Shown here: one piece after another, positions 22,171 through 32,010 of the stretch
How the letters are laid out: the number at the start of each line of letters is the position of its first letter
Position numbering within the stretch: position 1 is the stretch's first letter
NCBI GenBank assembly: GCA_916610825.1
Contig: OU744451.1
Location: forward strand, 3,100,001 to 3,164,000
Reading direction: 5' to 3'
Length of the DNA stretch: 64,000 nucleotides
Origin: Haliclystus octoradiatus
Lineage: Eukaryota > Cnidaria > Staurozoa > Stauromedusae > Haliclystidae
Notes under the pieces: model-generated
The model's input: the letters and a program-made list of their open reading frames with translations, nothing else
What the model was told of the DNA's origin: nothing
Database searches by the model: none
Position numbers and translations under genes: made by a program

Positions 22171-22261
22171 AGTAAACTCGTGATCTTTGATCTACTATTT
22201 ATATTGCTCTGCTTTTAGCATTGAGCTTTCAAATTGATGTTTTGCTCACACAATTACGTTA

Positions 22262-22266
<5 letters not shown>

Positions 22267-22301
<35 letters not shown>
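22267..22301. repeat. (TA)n microsatellite
   Basis: About 35 bases of alternating TA adjoin the outer end of PLE unit B. It may be the insertion target or a slippage product. Confidence 0.9.
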
Positions 22302-22303
<2 letters not shown>

Positions 22304-22332
22304 TATAAGACAGAGACGAGGCAAAGCCTTTT

Positions 22333-22375
22333 CCGTAACTCGGAGTTTCACTCTTTTATTGCGATCTTCAGACGG
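22333..22375 (-). ncRNA. Hammerhead ribozyme motif in the left arm of unit B
   Basis: Mirror copy of the motif at 23126-23168: CCGT, CTGAAGA, hairpin, GAAA, CTCCGAG, TT, ACGG on the minus strand. Stem II is weakened (GAGT in place of GCGT), but all core boxes are kept. Confidence 0.6.
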
Positions 22376-22559
22376 TGATACTAAAAAATTAAAAACATAC
22401 GATTACTCCTAAACATGCATACATGAGTGCGATATCTAGCTATTGTTATCTACAATGGGTTACTGATAAATTAATATTTTTATTGTTTGTTTACAAAGGC
22501 ATATTGTTGTAAATTTCTTAATGTCTACGATTTACCGGATTTAAAATTTCTAAGCAAAG

Positions 22560-22976
22560 CATAAGTGTCCACTCAACAACAAATGCCTAACGACAGACAT
22601 GGTATACAACGCTAAAGTTACTACAAGCAACAGCAGCCATAATTATATCGGTCTTACAGAAGGGACGTTCAAAACCCGCCTAGCCAACCACACCCAATCA
22701 TTTAAGAACGAAACACACAAAAACAACACTGAGCTATCAAAATTAATATGGAATCTCAAAGAAAGTAACGCAGAATTTAAAATTAATTGGTCTATATTAG
22801 CTACTGCTAGCGCATACACTAACATCTCAAATAAATGTAACCTATGCCTTACGGAGAAATTTCACATTATAACATCACGTTCGCCTAACCTACTCAACAA
22901 AAGATCAGAACTTATTTCCAAATGCCGGCATGAGAACAAATTTTACCTTAGAAATTTTAAATCCGGTAAATCGTAG
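22560..22976 (+). pseudogene. 5'-truncated PLE C-terminal coding fragment (GIY-YIG)
   Basis: It encodes only the Cys-rich linker remnant (CPLNNKCL-like), VYNAKVTT, NYIGLTEGTFKTR and SKCRHENKFYLRNFKSGKS with a stop. It holds the GIY-YIG nuclease part without reverse transcriptase. It is virtually identical to the end of the complete frame downstream, so the duplication is recent. It also supplies the natural C-terminus that the downstream frame lacks. Confidence 0.8.
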
Positions 22977-23125
22977 ACATTAAGAAATTTACAACAATAT
23001 GCCTTTGTAAACAAACAATAAAAATATTAATTAATCAGTAACCCATTGTAGATAACAATAGCTAGATATCGCACTCATGTATGCATGTTTAGGAGTAATC
23101 GTATGTTTTTAATTTTTTAGTATCA

Positions 23126-23168
23126 CCGTCTGAAGATCGCAATAAAAGCGTGAAACTCCGAGTTACGG
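23126..23168 (+). ncRNA. Minimal type I hammerhead ribozyme (PLE unit B / upstream pLTR)
   Basis: CCGT (stem I), CTGAAGA (fits CUGANGA), TCGC-AATAAAA-GCGT (stem II, three G-C pairs plus loop), GAAA, CTC-C-GAG (mini stem III), TT (16.1 U, H17 = U), ACGG pairing with CCGT. Every invariant core position is met and cleavage is predicted between TT and ACGG. It sits 188 bases upstream of the PLE start codon, where PLE terminal repeats carry hammerheads. A one-base stem III loop is sterically poor, so activity probably needs pairing of two copies. Confidence 0.72.
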
Positions 23169-23355
23169 AAAAGGCTTTGCCTCGTCTCTGTTTTATACTC
23201 TATATTATGCTCTGTCTTAAAAAACATTGAGCACTTTCATATACATGTGTGTATAAGAGTTCACACTCAATACAATTAATGTTTTAATTAATTATTATTA
23301 TATATCGCTCCTGTTCTCAGCTGAGCACTTTCACCACACAACATTATTAACAAAG

Positions 23356-25479
23356 ATGGATCAAGCCAACTTCAACTATTCAATTAAGAACATACCAATA
23401 CCACCTAGAAATACATACATGAAGCGCCTAATAGAGAAAGTAGAAAGTGTTATTACGCGTATGAGATGGAAGGCCTTTTTCTATGACAGGAACGACCAAG
23501 AAGCAGAGCTAGCAAGTGATAATCATATAGATAACAAATTCGGATTCAAATCGAGAAAGTGCCCACCAAAAAATGGAGATATCAATAGATTCGAAAGTGA
23601 GATGTTACATATGGCAAAGAACGTCAAGTTCACGAAGGTACACGACAATTTCCAGCGCAAATTAAATGAAGACATCAAAATAATTAAGAATTCGGGAAAA
23701 GCTTTTATCCCTGCTGATAAAACAAGGAACTATTACAACCTGGACAAAAATCAATACAATAAGTTACTCCACGACAACATTACGAAAGCATACAAAAAGG
23801 CAGATAAAAACACGGCAGATATAATCAACATAGAGGCGAAACATATAGCAGAATCATTGAAAATTGACGAACGAGCGCAGTTGTTGGCAAAGAAACAAGC
23901 ATTTATAACGCTGAAAGACCATAAGGATAACTTCGACAACAACCCAACCTGTAGATTAATTAATCCTGCAAAAAGCAAATTAGGAATGGTAAGCAAGGTA
24001 ATACTCGAGAAAATCAATAATGACATCAGGCAAAAAACCGCCTTCAACCAATGGAGGAACACATCAGCAGTTATAAAATGGTTTTCATCTATACCAAACA
24101 AACATAAGCACTCATTAATCACCTTCGATATTGAAAATTTTTACCCATCAATTACAAAAGATCTACTCTCAAAATCTATAAGTTTCGCCAAAGATTTCAT
24201 CGGTATTCCAGAAAAAGACATTAATATAATTATGCACGCACGGAAATCTCTGTTATTTGATAACAACAATGGTACATGGGTAAAAAAAGATAACCAATCC
24301 ATTTTCGATGTTACCATGGGAAGTTACGATGGAGCAGAAGTGTGTGAACTCGTCGGATTATTCCTACTCAGCCAAGTTACCCAACAGCATGATCAAAATC
24401 ATATAGGCCTCTATCGTGATAACGGACTGGCCCTTCTCAAGAACTCAACTGGACCAAAAGCGGAAAGATTAAAAAAAAGAATATCGAAGGTACTTAAAGA
24501 TAATGGCCTAAATTTATCCATTCAAGCAAACCTAAAAGTTACACATTTTTTAGATGTTACACTCAATCTTACCAATGGTTCATATCAACCCTATGGAAAG
24601 CCCAATGATGTACCGTCCTACATCAATGCCAATTCAAATCATCCCCCATCGATAATTAAACAACTACCAAAAGCAATTAATAAAAGAATCAGTGATTTAT
24701 CATCTAGCAATGAAATTTTTAACAACGCTAAAACAACGTACGAAAATGCACTGAGGGAAAGTGGACATGATGCAGAGCTCGAATACAGCCATTGTGAAAA
24801 TCCTACACTCAGCAAAAGGAGAAATAGAAGAAGGCAGGTGATATGGTTCAATCCACCCTACGGTAAAAACGTGCAAACTAACATCGGCAAAACTTTTCTA
24901 CACCTAATTGAGAAACATTTCCCAGCGTCTCAAAAATTTCATAAAATATTCAATAAGAACACCATAAAAGTCAGCTACAGCTGTATGTACAACATGGGAA
25001 AAATTATAAATAATCATAATAAAAAAATCATTAATGACCAACCCAAAAAGAATGAAAAAATGTGCAATTGTAGATCAAAGCATAAGTGTCCACTCAATAA
25101 CAAATGCCTAACGACAGACATGGTATACAACGCTAAAGTTACTACAAGCAACAGCAGCCATAATTATATCGGTCTTACAGAAGGGACGTTCAAAACCCGC
25201 CTAGCCAACCACACCCAATCATTTAAGAACGAAACACACAAAAACAACACTGAGCTATCAAAATTAATATGGAATCTCAAAGAAAGTAACGCAGAATTTA
25301 AAATTAATTGGTCTATATTAGCTACTGCTAGCGCATACACTAACATCTCAAATAAATGTAACCTATGCCTTACGGAGAAATTTCACATTATAACATCACG
25401 TTCGCCTAACCTACTCAACAAAAGATCAGAACTTATTTCCAAATGCCGGCATGAGAACAAATTTTACCTTGGACAATAG
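23356..25479 (+). CDS. Penelope-like element reverse transcriptase with GIY-YIG endonuclease
   Basis: 707-codon open frame without interruption. RT palm motifs: motif A FDIENFYPSI at residues 257-266, motif B GSYDGAEVCELVG from about 322, motif C LYRDNGL at about 352-358. A Lys-rich N-terminal region of about 200 residues precedes the palm. A linker with FNPPYGKNV leads to a Cys-rich knuckle (CNCRSKHKCPLNNKC, about 570-585) and the GIY-YIG domain (VYNAKVTT, NYIG at 603-606, FKTR, H, then N...E). The RT primes on chromosomal ends or nicks; the GIY-YIG domain is the nicking endonuclease of animal PLEs. Two oddities: motif C reads DN rather than the usual DD, and the frame leaves the PLE sequence after KFYL to end in GQ, lacking the NFKSGKS tail and 3' UTR of unit B, so the copy is truncated at its 3' end. 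The start is the first ATG after the leader (AACAAAGATGG). Confidence 0.9.
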   Translation: MDQANFNYSIKNIPIPPRNTYMKRLIEKVESVITRMRWKAFFYDRNDQEAELASDNHIDNKFGFKSRKCPPKNGDINRFESEMLHMAKNVKFTKVHDNFQRKLNEDIKIIKNSGKAFIPADKTRNYYNLDKNQYNKLLHDNITKAYKKADKNTADIINIEAKHIAESLKIDERAQLLAKKQAFITLKDHKDNFDNNPTCRLINPAKSKLGMVSKVILEKINNDIRQKTAFNQWRNTSAVIKWFSSIPNKHKHSLITFDIENFYPSITKDLLSKSISFAKDFIGIPEKDINIIMHARKSLLFDNNNGTWVKKDNQSIFDVTMGSYDGAEVCELVGLFLLSQVTQQHDQNHIGLYRDNGLALLKNSTGPKAERLKKRISKVLKDNGLNLSIQANLKVTHFLDVTLNLTNGSYQPYGKPNDVPSYINANSNHPPSIIKQLPKAINKRISDLSSSNEIFNNAKTTYENALRESGHDAELEYSHCENPTLSKRRNRRRQVIWFNPPYGKNVQTNIGKTFLHLIEKHFPASQKFHKIFNKNTIKVSYSCMYNMGKIINNHNKKIINDQPKKNEKMCNCRSKHKCPLNNKCLTTDMVYNAKVTTSNSSHNYIGLTEGTFKTRLANHTQSFKNETHKNNTELSKLIWNLKESNAEFKINWSILATASAYTNISNKCNLCLTEKFHIITSRSPNLLNKRSELISKCRHENKFYLGQ

Positions 25480-26764
25480 CTATACCCTTGGATCCATGCA
25501 AGTCTCACTTTATAGTAGTAGTATAGACAGTCACATTATAGGAATGTGCCGTCCGTCTTACGCCTTACATATTTGCTACACAAAGAACGCCACAAATCAC
25601 GATCAGACATAGCTGACAAAGAAACTTTTAATTAACACAATTCACGGTACAAAACATTATGAAAAGATACTACACCCCCATAGCCCCGTTGAAGCATCTC
25701 CTTCGGTTGTTCACTTTATACACAACTAATAATATTAACATTACATTATTACTGTTGCACTAGCAAAAAAATTTGATTGAGCTTCAATCGCTCATGATAG
25801 AGGTTGTCATGCTTCGTCGCAAATTTCATGCACGAGTAATGTTGGGAGACAAGAGTGAAGCGCAATGAATATATAAACGAGCAACAGCGAGTATGTCGGA
25901 CAACATCCCGAGTGCAGGAATTTGTGATGGAGCATGGCGAGAGCCGTGCATGGACGCTTTCCTAAAACGAAAAACATACCTGTTTGGTATTTAATTGTTC
26001 TAGTCATCAAAGTTATTATTTTTATCAAATAACAAAAACTGTCAATTTCACTCACGAAGAATCGACCACAAGTTGACTCAATCAGAATCGTGAGTTTGAT
26101 CAGATGATGTGATGGCCTCATGATCAGTTCAGAAAATACCACTATTTCTTTTTCGCACAGAAAGCTATAGATGATAAAGATTACTAACTGTTTGAACCAA
26201 GTTTTTGTGTTCTTGAATAGTGATTCTAATATCATCATCGTCATTCCCAGACAATATTCATGCTCTACTGGTTGCTTTGAATCAAACAGTAAAATACATT
26301 TACTTATATAAACCATAACACCAGGGGCGGATCCAGAATCTCGCAACTGTTGCGCAAGCGACAGTCAGGATTTAAAGGAAAACACAAACGGTTTTGTTTT
26401 CATATTAGTATTGATCCTCAGCTTTGGTTGTGATTTCATTATTATCGTATTTCTTAAATTGGTAAATAACGTATTCATTATTTTCCCGTTTGTCCCATTG
26501 AGTTTCAGTATTTCATTTTCAATATTCTGTATTCCCGACCCCTATCAATGGGTTCCTGGTCTAATCTGTCTGTCCATTAACCCCATCCGATGCAATTAAA
26601 AATGTGCAAACGTAGATGATTTTCATGTTCTGTTTATAAGTGGTTTAACGCAACTCTCTGTGGAAATATGTTGCTAGTGTCAACAGGGCAGCCGGACAGT
26701 TCTCTCAATATTTTTTGAGTGACACTGTGTACGTCATTGTCACGCCCTCGCTGACGCCTTGAGT
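25480..26764. other. No gene seen; edge of an old transposon suspected
   Basis: Mostly AT-rich sequence. CAGGGGCGGATCCAGAATC at about 26322-26340 resembles ends of hAT-type transposons, but I could not find its partner. Frames on the minus strand here have no recognisable domain. Confidence 0.35.
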
Positions 26765-28660
26765 CATGCACCTGTCACTGACCCCACTGAAGAAGATCAT
26801 CATCCGTCCTTAGATTCACATCCTCCACTGCATATCAACGCCATTCTCAATGCAATTGCTACTTCTCCAGACCTATCATCACATGAATATCACCTTCTCA
26901 GAGACATCTACCAAGCCGCCGATGCCGATCATGAACATCAAGACCTCGTCAAAGCTATCAAAGATGATTGTCAACCATGCCACTTACCATCATATCTGAA
27001 ACAGTACAAAGGCGTTCTTTTTGATCTGTCACTGCATGACAAATATATCCTTTACAATGGTTACCGTCTATTGATACCACGTTCACAGCGACGTATGATG
27101 CTTGATTGACTACACACTGCCCATCAAGGTATTGAACGTACAAAACGACGAGCACAGCAATCATATTACTGGCCTGACATATCCAATGATATACGCAACG
27201 TCATTGAATCCTGTGATGCCTGCAACATCCATCAGTCTTCACAACAGAAAGAAACATTTCTCTCTGGACAGCACCCTACCAAACCGTTTGAGCAATGTTC
27301 AGCTGACTTATTTTCTGCCGAAACAAAAAAAGTTCCTAGGCTACGTCGACCGCTACTCTGGATGGCCTTGTGGACTACATTGCTGATCCAACTACTACCA
27401 TGGTCACTTATTCTATGACAAATTTCTTCAGAGATTATGGAGAATTTTTTAGTGTTATTAATTTCATTTTATAAGGTCAAAGAATTTTTTGAATCTTTTG
27501 ATTGATGGCTGACAACAATTCAAGTCAGACGAATTTGATCAATTTCGCAAACATTGGGGAAATCAAACATGACCCATCGTCCCATTACTACCCTCAAAGT
27601 AATGGCCATGCTGAAGCTGGCTTCAAAGCCATAAAAATAATCATAAAGAAACTTATCGCAGAACACAATAATCTGAATAAAGCCAAGCTGAATGAAGCAA
27701 TTTTAGAATTTCGCAACACGCCAAAAGCTGATGGATTATCACCATCTCAAAGAATATTTGGTGTCCCTATGCGAACGCATCTTCCAACTCATAATCTGGC
27801 ATTTGACAAAAAATGGTTCAATACCGCTACAGATGCTGATAAACTTGCTGCAAAAACAAAATTAACTACTATTGATCATTACAATGAAGATGTCTGCAAT
27901 CTTGTCCCATTGGTCATTGGTGACGAAGTCCGGATTCAAGATACCAGCAGTAAACTCTGGGATAGAGTTGGTATCATTACAACCACTTTACCATATCGAC
28001 TCTATCTTGTCAAACTTCCATCTGGCACTGTCCTAGCAAGAAACAGGCCACACCTCCGGAAGCCGAAGAATACTCAGCCAACATCCATTGTCCAGACGAC
28101 TCAACCTACATCCAATGATGGAGCGACTCTTCCAACATCCAATCAGAAGAAGAGTTACCCCCACACGACAGCACAGAAGCCCTTGTTACTATGGACAGTA
28201 ACACATCAAACATCTATTATTACATCACTCAATATCACATTAACACAGGAGCTAAATAACTATTGTTTATAACTGTTGTTTAAAATTAGTATTTTTTAAT
28301 GTAAAATTACATAAAGAAAGTAGATCATTAACATTTATAATAGAATAATAACTTTATTGATCTTAAAGGGAGGTGTGGAGATATTAGACATAGCCTCTCA
28401 ACGATGTCGCCTCTTTTCTAGCTAGGGAGTGGTCCTGACCTGGAGGGAATCAGGTATTCGCTACATGCAACCGGTATATTATATAATCAGAGTTATATAA
28501 GGCGGATTGATTTGTCTAGTGAGTCCATGTGTCTGATGTTCATTGATATACATAGTAGCAACTCATCACAAATATAACCAGATATTGGTTTATATAATTG
28601 TAGGTGAAACTAGAATATAATTAATAGCATAAAATAAATTAATCTAATTATATTCTTACA
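26765..28660 (+). mobile_element. Ty3/Gypsy LTR retrotransposon, 5'-truncated fossil
   Basis: It retains the end of pol and the 3' LTR. The integrase zinc-binding segment (HTAHQGIERTKRRAQ, YWPDISNDI, CDACNIHQ) is followed by the later part of the integrase core (HYYPQSNGHAEAGFKAIK, FRNTPKADGLSPSQRIFG), as in K02A2.6-type Gypsy proteins of invertebrates. Gag, protease and RT are absent from the window. About three or more breaks interrupt what remains. It is an older fossil than the BEL/Pao elements. Confidence 0.82.
28374..28660 (+). repeat. 3' LTR of the Ty3/Gypsy fossil
   Basis: It follows a purine tract (AAAGGGAGG) and runs from TGTGGAGATATTAG to ATTCTTACA, beginning TG and ending CA. No second copy exists in the window, so the boundary rests on the purine tract and the TG...CA ends. 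Confidence 0.65.
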
Positions 28661-29690
28661 ATTCAGAATACAAGTAACAAAATTACATAATTAAACTTTA
28701 TACTTACAAATTGGTCTAATATGGCAATATGATTTTAATTTGCTGTTGATAACACTGGTAAATTAAACGTCTAGTTAAACTCAATAGCTAATCAAATATG
28801 AAAAAGCAAGTCAATATTGCACAAAAGTTGAAGAGTGATATTGGACTATATAGGGACAGCCAGACAGTTGCTATGATAACCTAATAAAGGACATGGAGAA
28901 CGTCACAATTATTAATATGTATAACGCTATTTTTCAAACAATGTTACAAACGAACGGCCCAAGTAAGTAATAATAAACTTTAGTTGATGATTTTGATATG
29001 ATGTTTAATTGCAATTAGTTGGACCGTTTATTTATAATAAATTATTTTGTTTGCAAAATACGAAGCATATATACCCTTCTGCTCTGTTAGACCAACTTCA
29101 AAAAAATAATGTGCTTACGAATTTAATCTAAATGTATCCATGATATTACATAATTATTTTTCCACTTGAAATATTTACATGTATACATTCTAAAAACACA
29201 GAATGAAAGACAATAATTACAGGCTACTGTTTCAAGGTAAACAAAATTAAAAACAATGTACATTATTATCCTGGAGAACTATTGTACAAATTATAATACA
29301 GACGTATTTGGATATATCCTTGTTTACAATATCTATCTATATCTTTGCTTGGTTTATGAGTTGAAATTGAATTTTAAATTGTGAATTCATGAATTGAAAA
29401 TTCGCCGTCGAATGAGATTTCGAAGCTTGTTTTATTTCAGAAAGGGGTTACCACCCACTTGCAAATTTTTGTACTCATATTTACTAGCCGAGAAAAAGTT
29501 ATGAGACACTCGCGAAGCTAAAAATCACTCGCTCGGATATCGTGTTATTTAACGCTTCACTCGTGTCTCCCATTGCTCCCCACTTTTTCTCGTTTATAGT
29601 AACTATGAATACAGACATGGCAAGTATCTAGTAACCGTTTAATGAAATTCAACGACGACACAGACGTTCGGAATTATGACCCAAATTCTG
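28661..29690. other. No gene seen
   Basis: AT-rich. No frame with protein character, RNA gene or clear repeat was found. Confidence 0.4.
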
Positions 29691-29799
29691 CTTCATATCT
29701 TATTTCATACGTCTATATATGAATTATGGAACATTTTTACCCTTGTCTATCAAACAATTTTACAATATTTTATTCCATTCTGTACAAAATCTTCATGTC

Positions 29800-31212
29800 C
29801 AAACTGTTGGCCACGACATATCACAACATTCCCGAAAAATTGCCACAAATTATATAATCAATTCAAAGCGTCAAACTGTCTCACAAAACCTGCTGTAAAG
29901 CTAAAATGGCGAGATTCTCAAAAATATTTGAGATCTGAACTTTCTCGTGTAAAATTGAGTAGAGAGAAGAGAGTTTTAGAAAATCATCATCAAAGTCTTT
30001 TTGGTCTTTCGTAAAATGTCAACTTGACGATCATCAAAAAATACCACCTATAAAGCGCAATGAGGATTCTTTAGCGAATGAATGAGATTGATATTGCTGA
30101 AACTTTGAATAACCAATTTAAATCAGTATTTATTATGAGCAACAATCAATCACTTAATATTACAAAGCATTCTTTGTCTGAACTGGAATATATAGAAATT
30201 ACTCCTGCAAAAATTTTGCATCAGATTAAACATTTAAAGTCGAAACTATCTTCTGGTATTGACTTGATTCCTTATACATTTATTAAACAATTTGCTGATC
30301 AACTATTATTATCCACTATACATCTTTTTTAATTGTTCTAATGGAGACATCTAAATTAACCTTAGACTGGCTAAAATCTAACATCACATCTCTTTCGAAG
30401 ACATCATTGCCATCTGCCAATCGTGTGTTATCTCGATCGATTAGTCTCACGTCTTGTGTATGTCGGTTGATATTGGAGCGACTGACAAAAAGATGATTTA
30501 GTTATCATTTGAAAAATAATGGATTTGTCAGTAGATACCAGCATGGTGGTGTCAAGGGTCGTCTTTATAACTGGATAAAGTACGTGCCTTATGACGAACG
30601 ACTGCAAAGAACAACGGTAAATGGTGTGTCCTCTGATTGGACCCAAGTTGAATCAGGTGTGCCACAAGGGTCAGTACCTGGGGCCTATTCTATTTATACT
30701 GTACATTAATGATTTGATAGATGTTGTCAAAGATTGCAATATCAAGCTATTTGCTGATAATTGCAAAATTTATTTCCAAGCCAATTCCGTTAATGACCAT
30801 CAAAGATGACAAGCTTCCCTGAATCGAATAATGTGCTGGGCGGAGAAAAATGAACTAGCTATGGCTATTCACAAATGTAAAATACTACATCTAGGTTCAA
30901 CCAATCAGCCTTATGGCTTATTTCATCAATAATACTAGGTTGGAATCTGTTTCTCAAATAAATTACCTATATTACCTTATATTACCTTATATTACCTAAT
31001 ATTACCTTGGGTCCTTACATTATCTTATATTACCTTTCATCCGCACATATTCTCAGTTGTTAGAAAGGCTGGAATTCGAGCAAGATGACACATCGTGATA
31101 TCCGCACCAGAGACTTCAACTTTCAAAAACGTATGTTTACAACTTCTGTGAGCCCTATTCTTGAGCATAGAACACAAATTTGGTCATCTTCTCGAATAAA
31201 AGTTATCTATCA
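29800..31212 (+). mobile_element. Decayed CR1/Jockey-type LINE, main part
   Basis: Pieces of the linker and reverse transcriptase are readable in several frames. They include FW-FVKCQLDDHQKIPPIKRNE, AETLNNQFKSVF, SSGIDLIPYTFIK, then GVPQGSV, LGPILFILYINDL, LFADNCKIYFQ and VSPILEHRTQIW. The order fits a single copy. It carries many stops and frame changes and the active-site FADD reads FADN. It is a different, older family member from the LINE at 3935-19118. Confidence 0.8.
30965..31050 (+). repeat. Short tandem repeat TTACCTTATA
   Basis: Several direct copies of a 10-base TATTACCT/TTATATTACC unit in the LINE remnant. Confidence 0.7.
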
Positions 31213-31849
31213 AATTTTTGACTGATCAGTAGAATAATAGCGTGTTATGCGCTGATCCAGCCGTGATCAAACTTGTGTTGTGAAAATTTTCAAAATTGAT
31301 TGAGATTTGGTAATCAGTGGAGTGACGCATAAAATGGAGTACGAAAAACATGAATGTCTTCTGGGTCTTATGTGGATCAGTTTAGTAGATGCCTTATCAG
31401 GACTGATCACATCGTGATCAAACTTTTGATATGAAAATTTTCGAAATTGGGCGTGGTTTAGTGGGGTGGGGGTTCAGGACTACGGCTATAAATTGAGCCT
31501 AAAACGTGAATATTTCGTTGATCGTAATTTGATCAGCAATATAAATGCCTGATCAGTACTTATGACAGCGTGATCAAACTTTTGATAGGTAAATTTTGCT
31601 CACGGACGATTGCTCATGCCTACTTCTCATTTAGATATGTTTAGATGTGTATCGAAATTTGGTGGGGTGGGGGGGCTGGTGTAATCCCCACAACAAAATC
31701 GTTAATAACTGTAACGCTTTTGTTTGATCAGTCTTAAAAACACCTGATCACAACTGATCATCTACTGATCAAAGTATTTATGATGATTTGGACAAAATTT
31801 GAAGAGATGGGGGGGGGGGCAGGACTACGCAGGTGAATAAAAGATATCG
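31213..31849. repeat. TGATCA-rich diverged tandem repeat inserted in the LINE
   Basis: LINE sequence stops at about 31212 and resumes at about 31850 (ESIQRRFTKPI). The insert is three to four diverged units of roughly 155 bp, each with TGATCAAACTT near 31262, 31414 and 31568, followed by GAAAATTTT and a G-rich run. The palindrome TGATCA and the related CTGATCA recur throughout. Confidence 0.6.
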
Positions 31850-32010
31850 ATTTAAGTAATAGAATCTATACAACGTCGATTTACAAAACCCATAATATTT
31901 TATGTTGATCCAGATATAGAATTACAATACCATGAACGTCTTTCTAACTTAAATATTGATAGCCTACAGAAGAGACGCTTACATTCTGATTAAATCATAT
32001 ATTTTAAACT
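31850..32010 (+). mobile_element. Decayed LINE, C-terminal segment
   Basis: The frame reads ESIQRRFTKPI, then YHERLSNLNIDSLQKRRLHSD, the conserved end of CR1/Jockey-type RT proteins. It completes the copy begun at about 29800 on the other side of the TGATCA-rich insert. Confidence 0.75.

Larger units (their letters stand above)
21095..22242 (+). mobile_element. Penelope-like unit A: truncated GIY-YIG end between inverted arms
   Basis: The core encodes a decayed PLE C-terminus: NVGRIFLKLVIKHFP, KVSYSCTKNMK, CNCRKKSTCPLENNC, NYISLTEGTFK and SKCRHENKFYL. Stops and small gaps interrupt it. It is flanked by inverted arms, about 21095-21217 and 22128-22242, that share CAATGCxAAAAGCAGAGC and ATATAAATAGTAG. 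Each arm carries a hammerhead-type ribozyme motif, the left one degenerate. The arms point inward as mirror images, the same plan as unit B (22299-23213) but with unrelated arm sequence. Confidence 0.75.
22299..23213 (+). mobile_element. Penelope-like unit B: partial copy between inverted arms
   Basis: The inverted arms 22299-22560 and 22955-23213 are nearly perfect mirror images (GAGTATAAGACAGAG on one side, CTCTGTTTTATACTC on the other). Between them, 22560-22976 repeats the last part of the PLE frame at 25077-25470 with only about one difference, then continues to its own stop (after KFYLRNFKSGKS) and 3' UTR. The right arm is that 3' UTR; the left arm is an inverted copy of it. The unit lies head-to-tail upstream of the complete PLE frame, the arrangement in which PLE terminal repeats (pLTRs) are found. 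Confidence 0.8.

Noticed and set aside
25807-26346. 179-codon minus-strand frame
   Set aside because: No domain, irregular composition and no splice or promoter support; length alone is not convincing in this AT-rich DNA.
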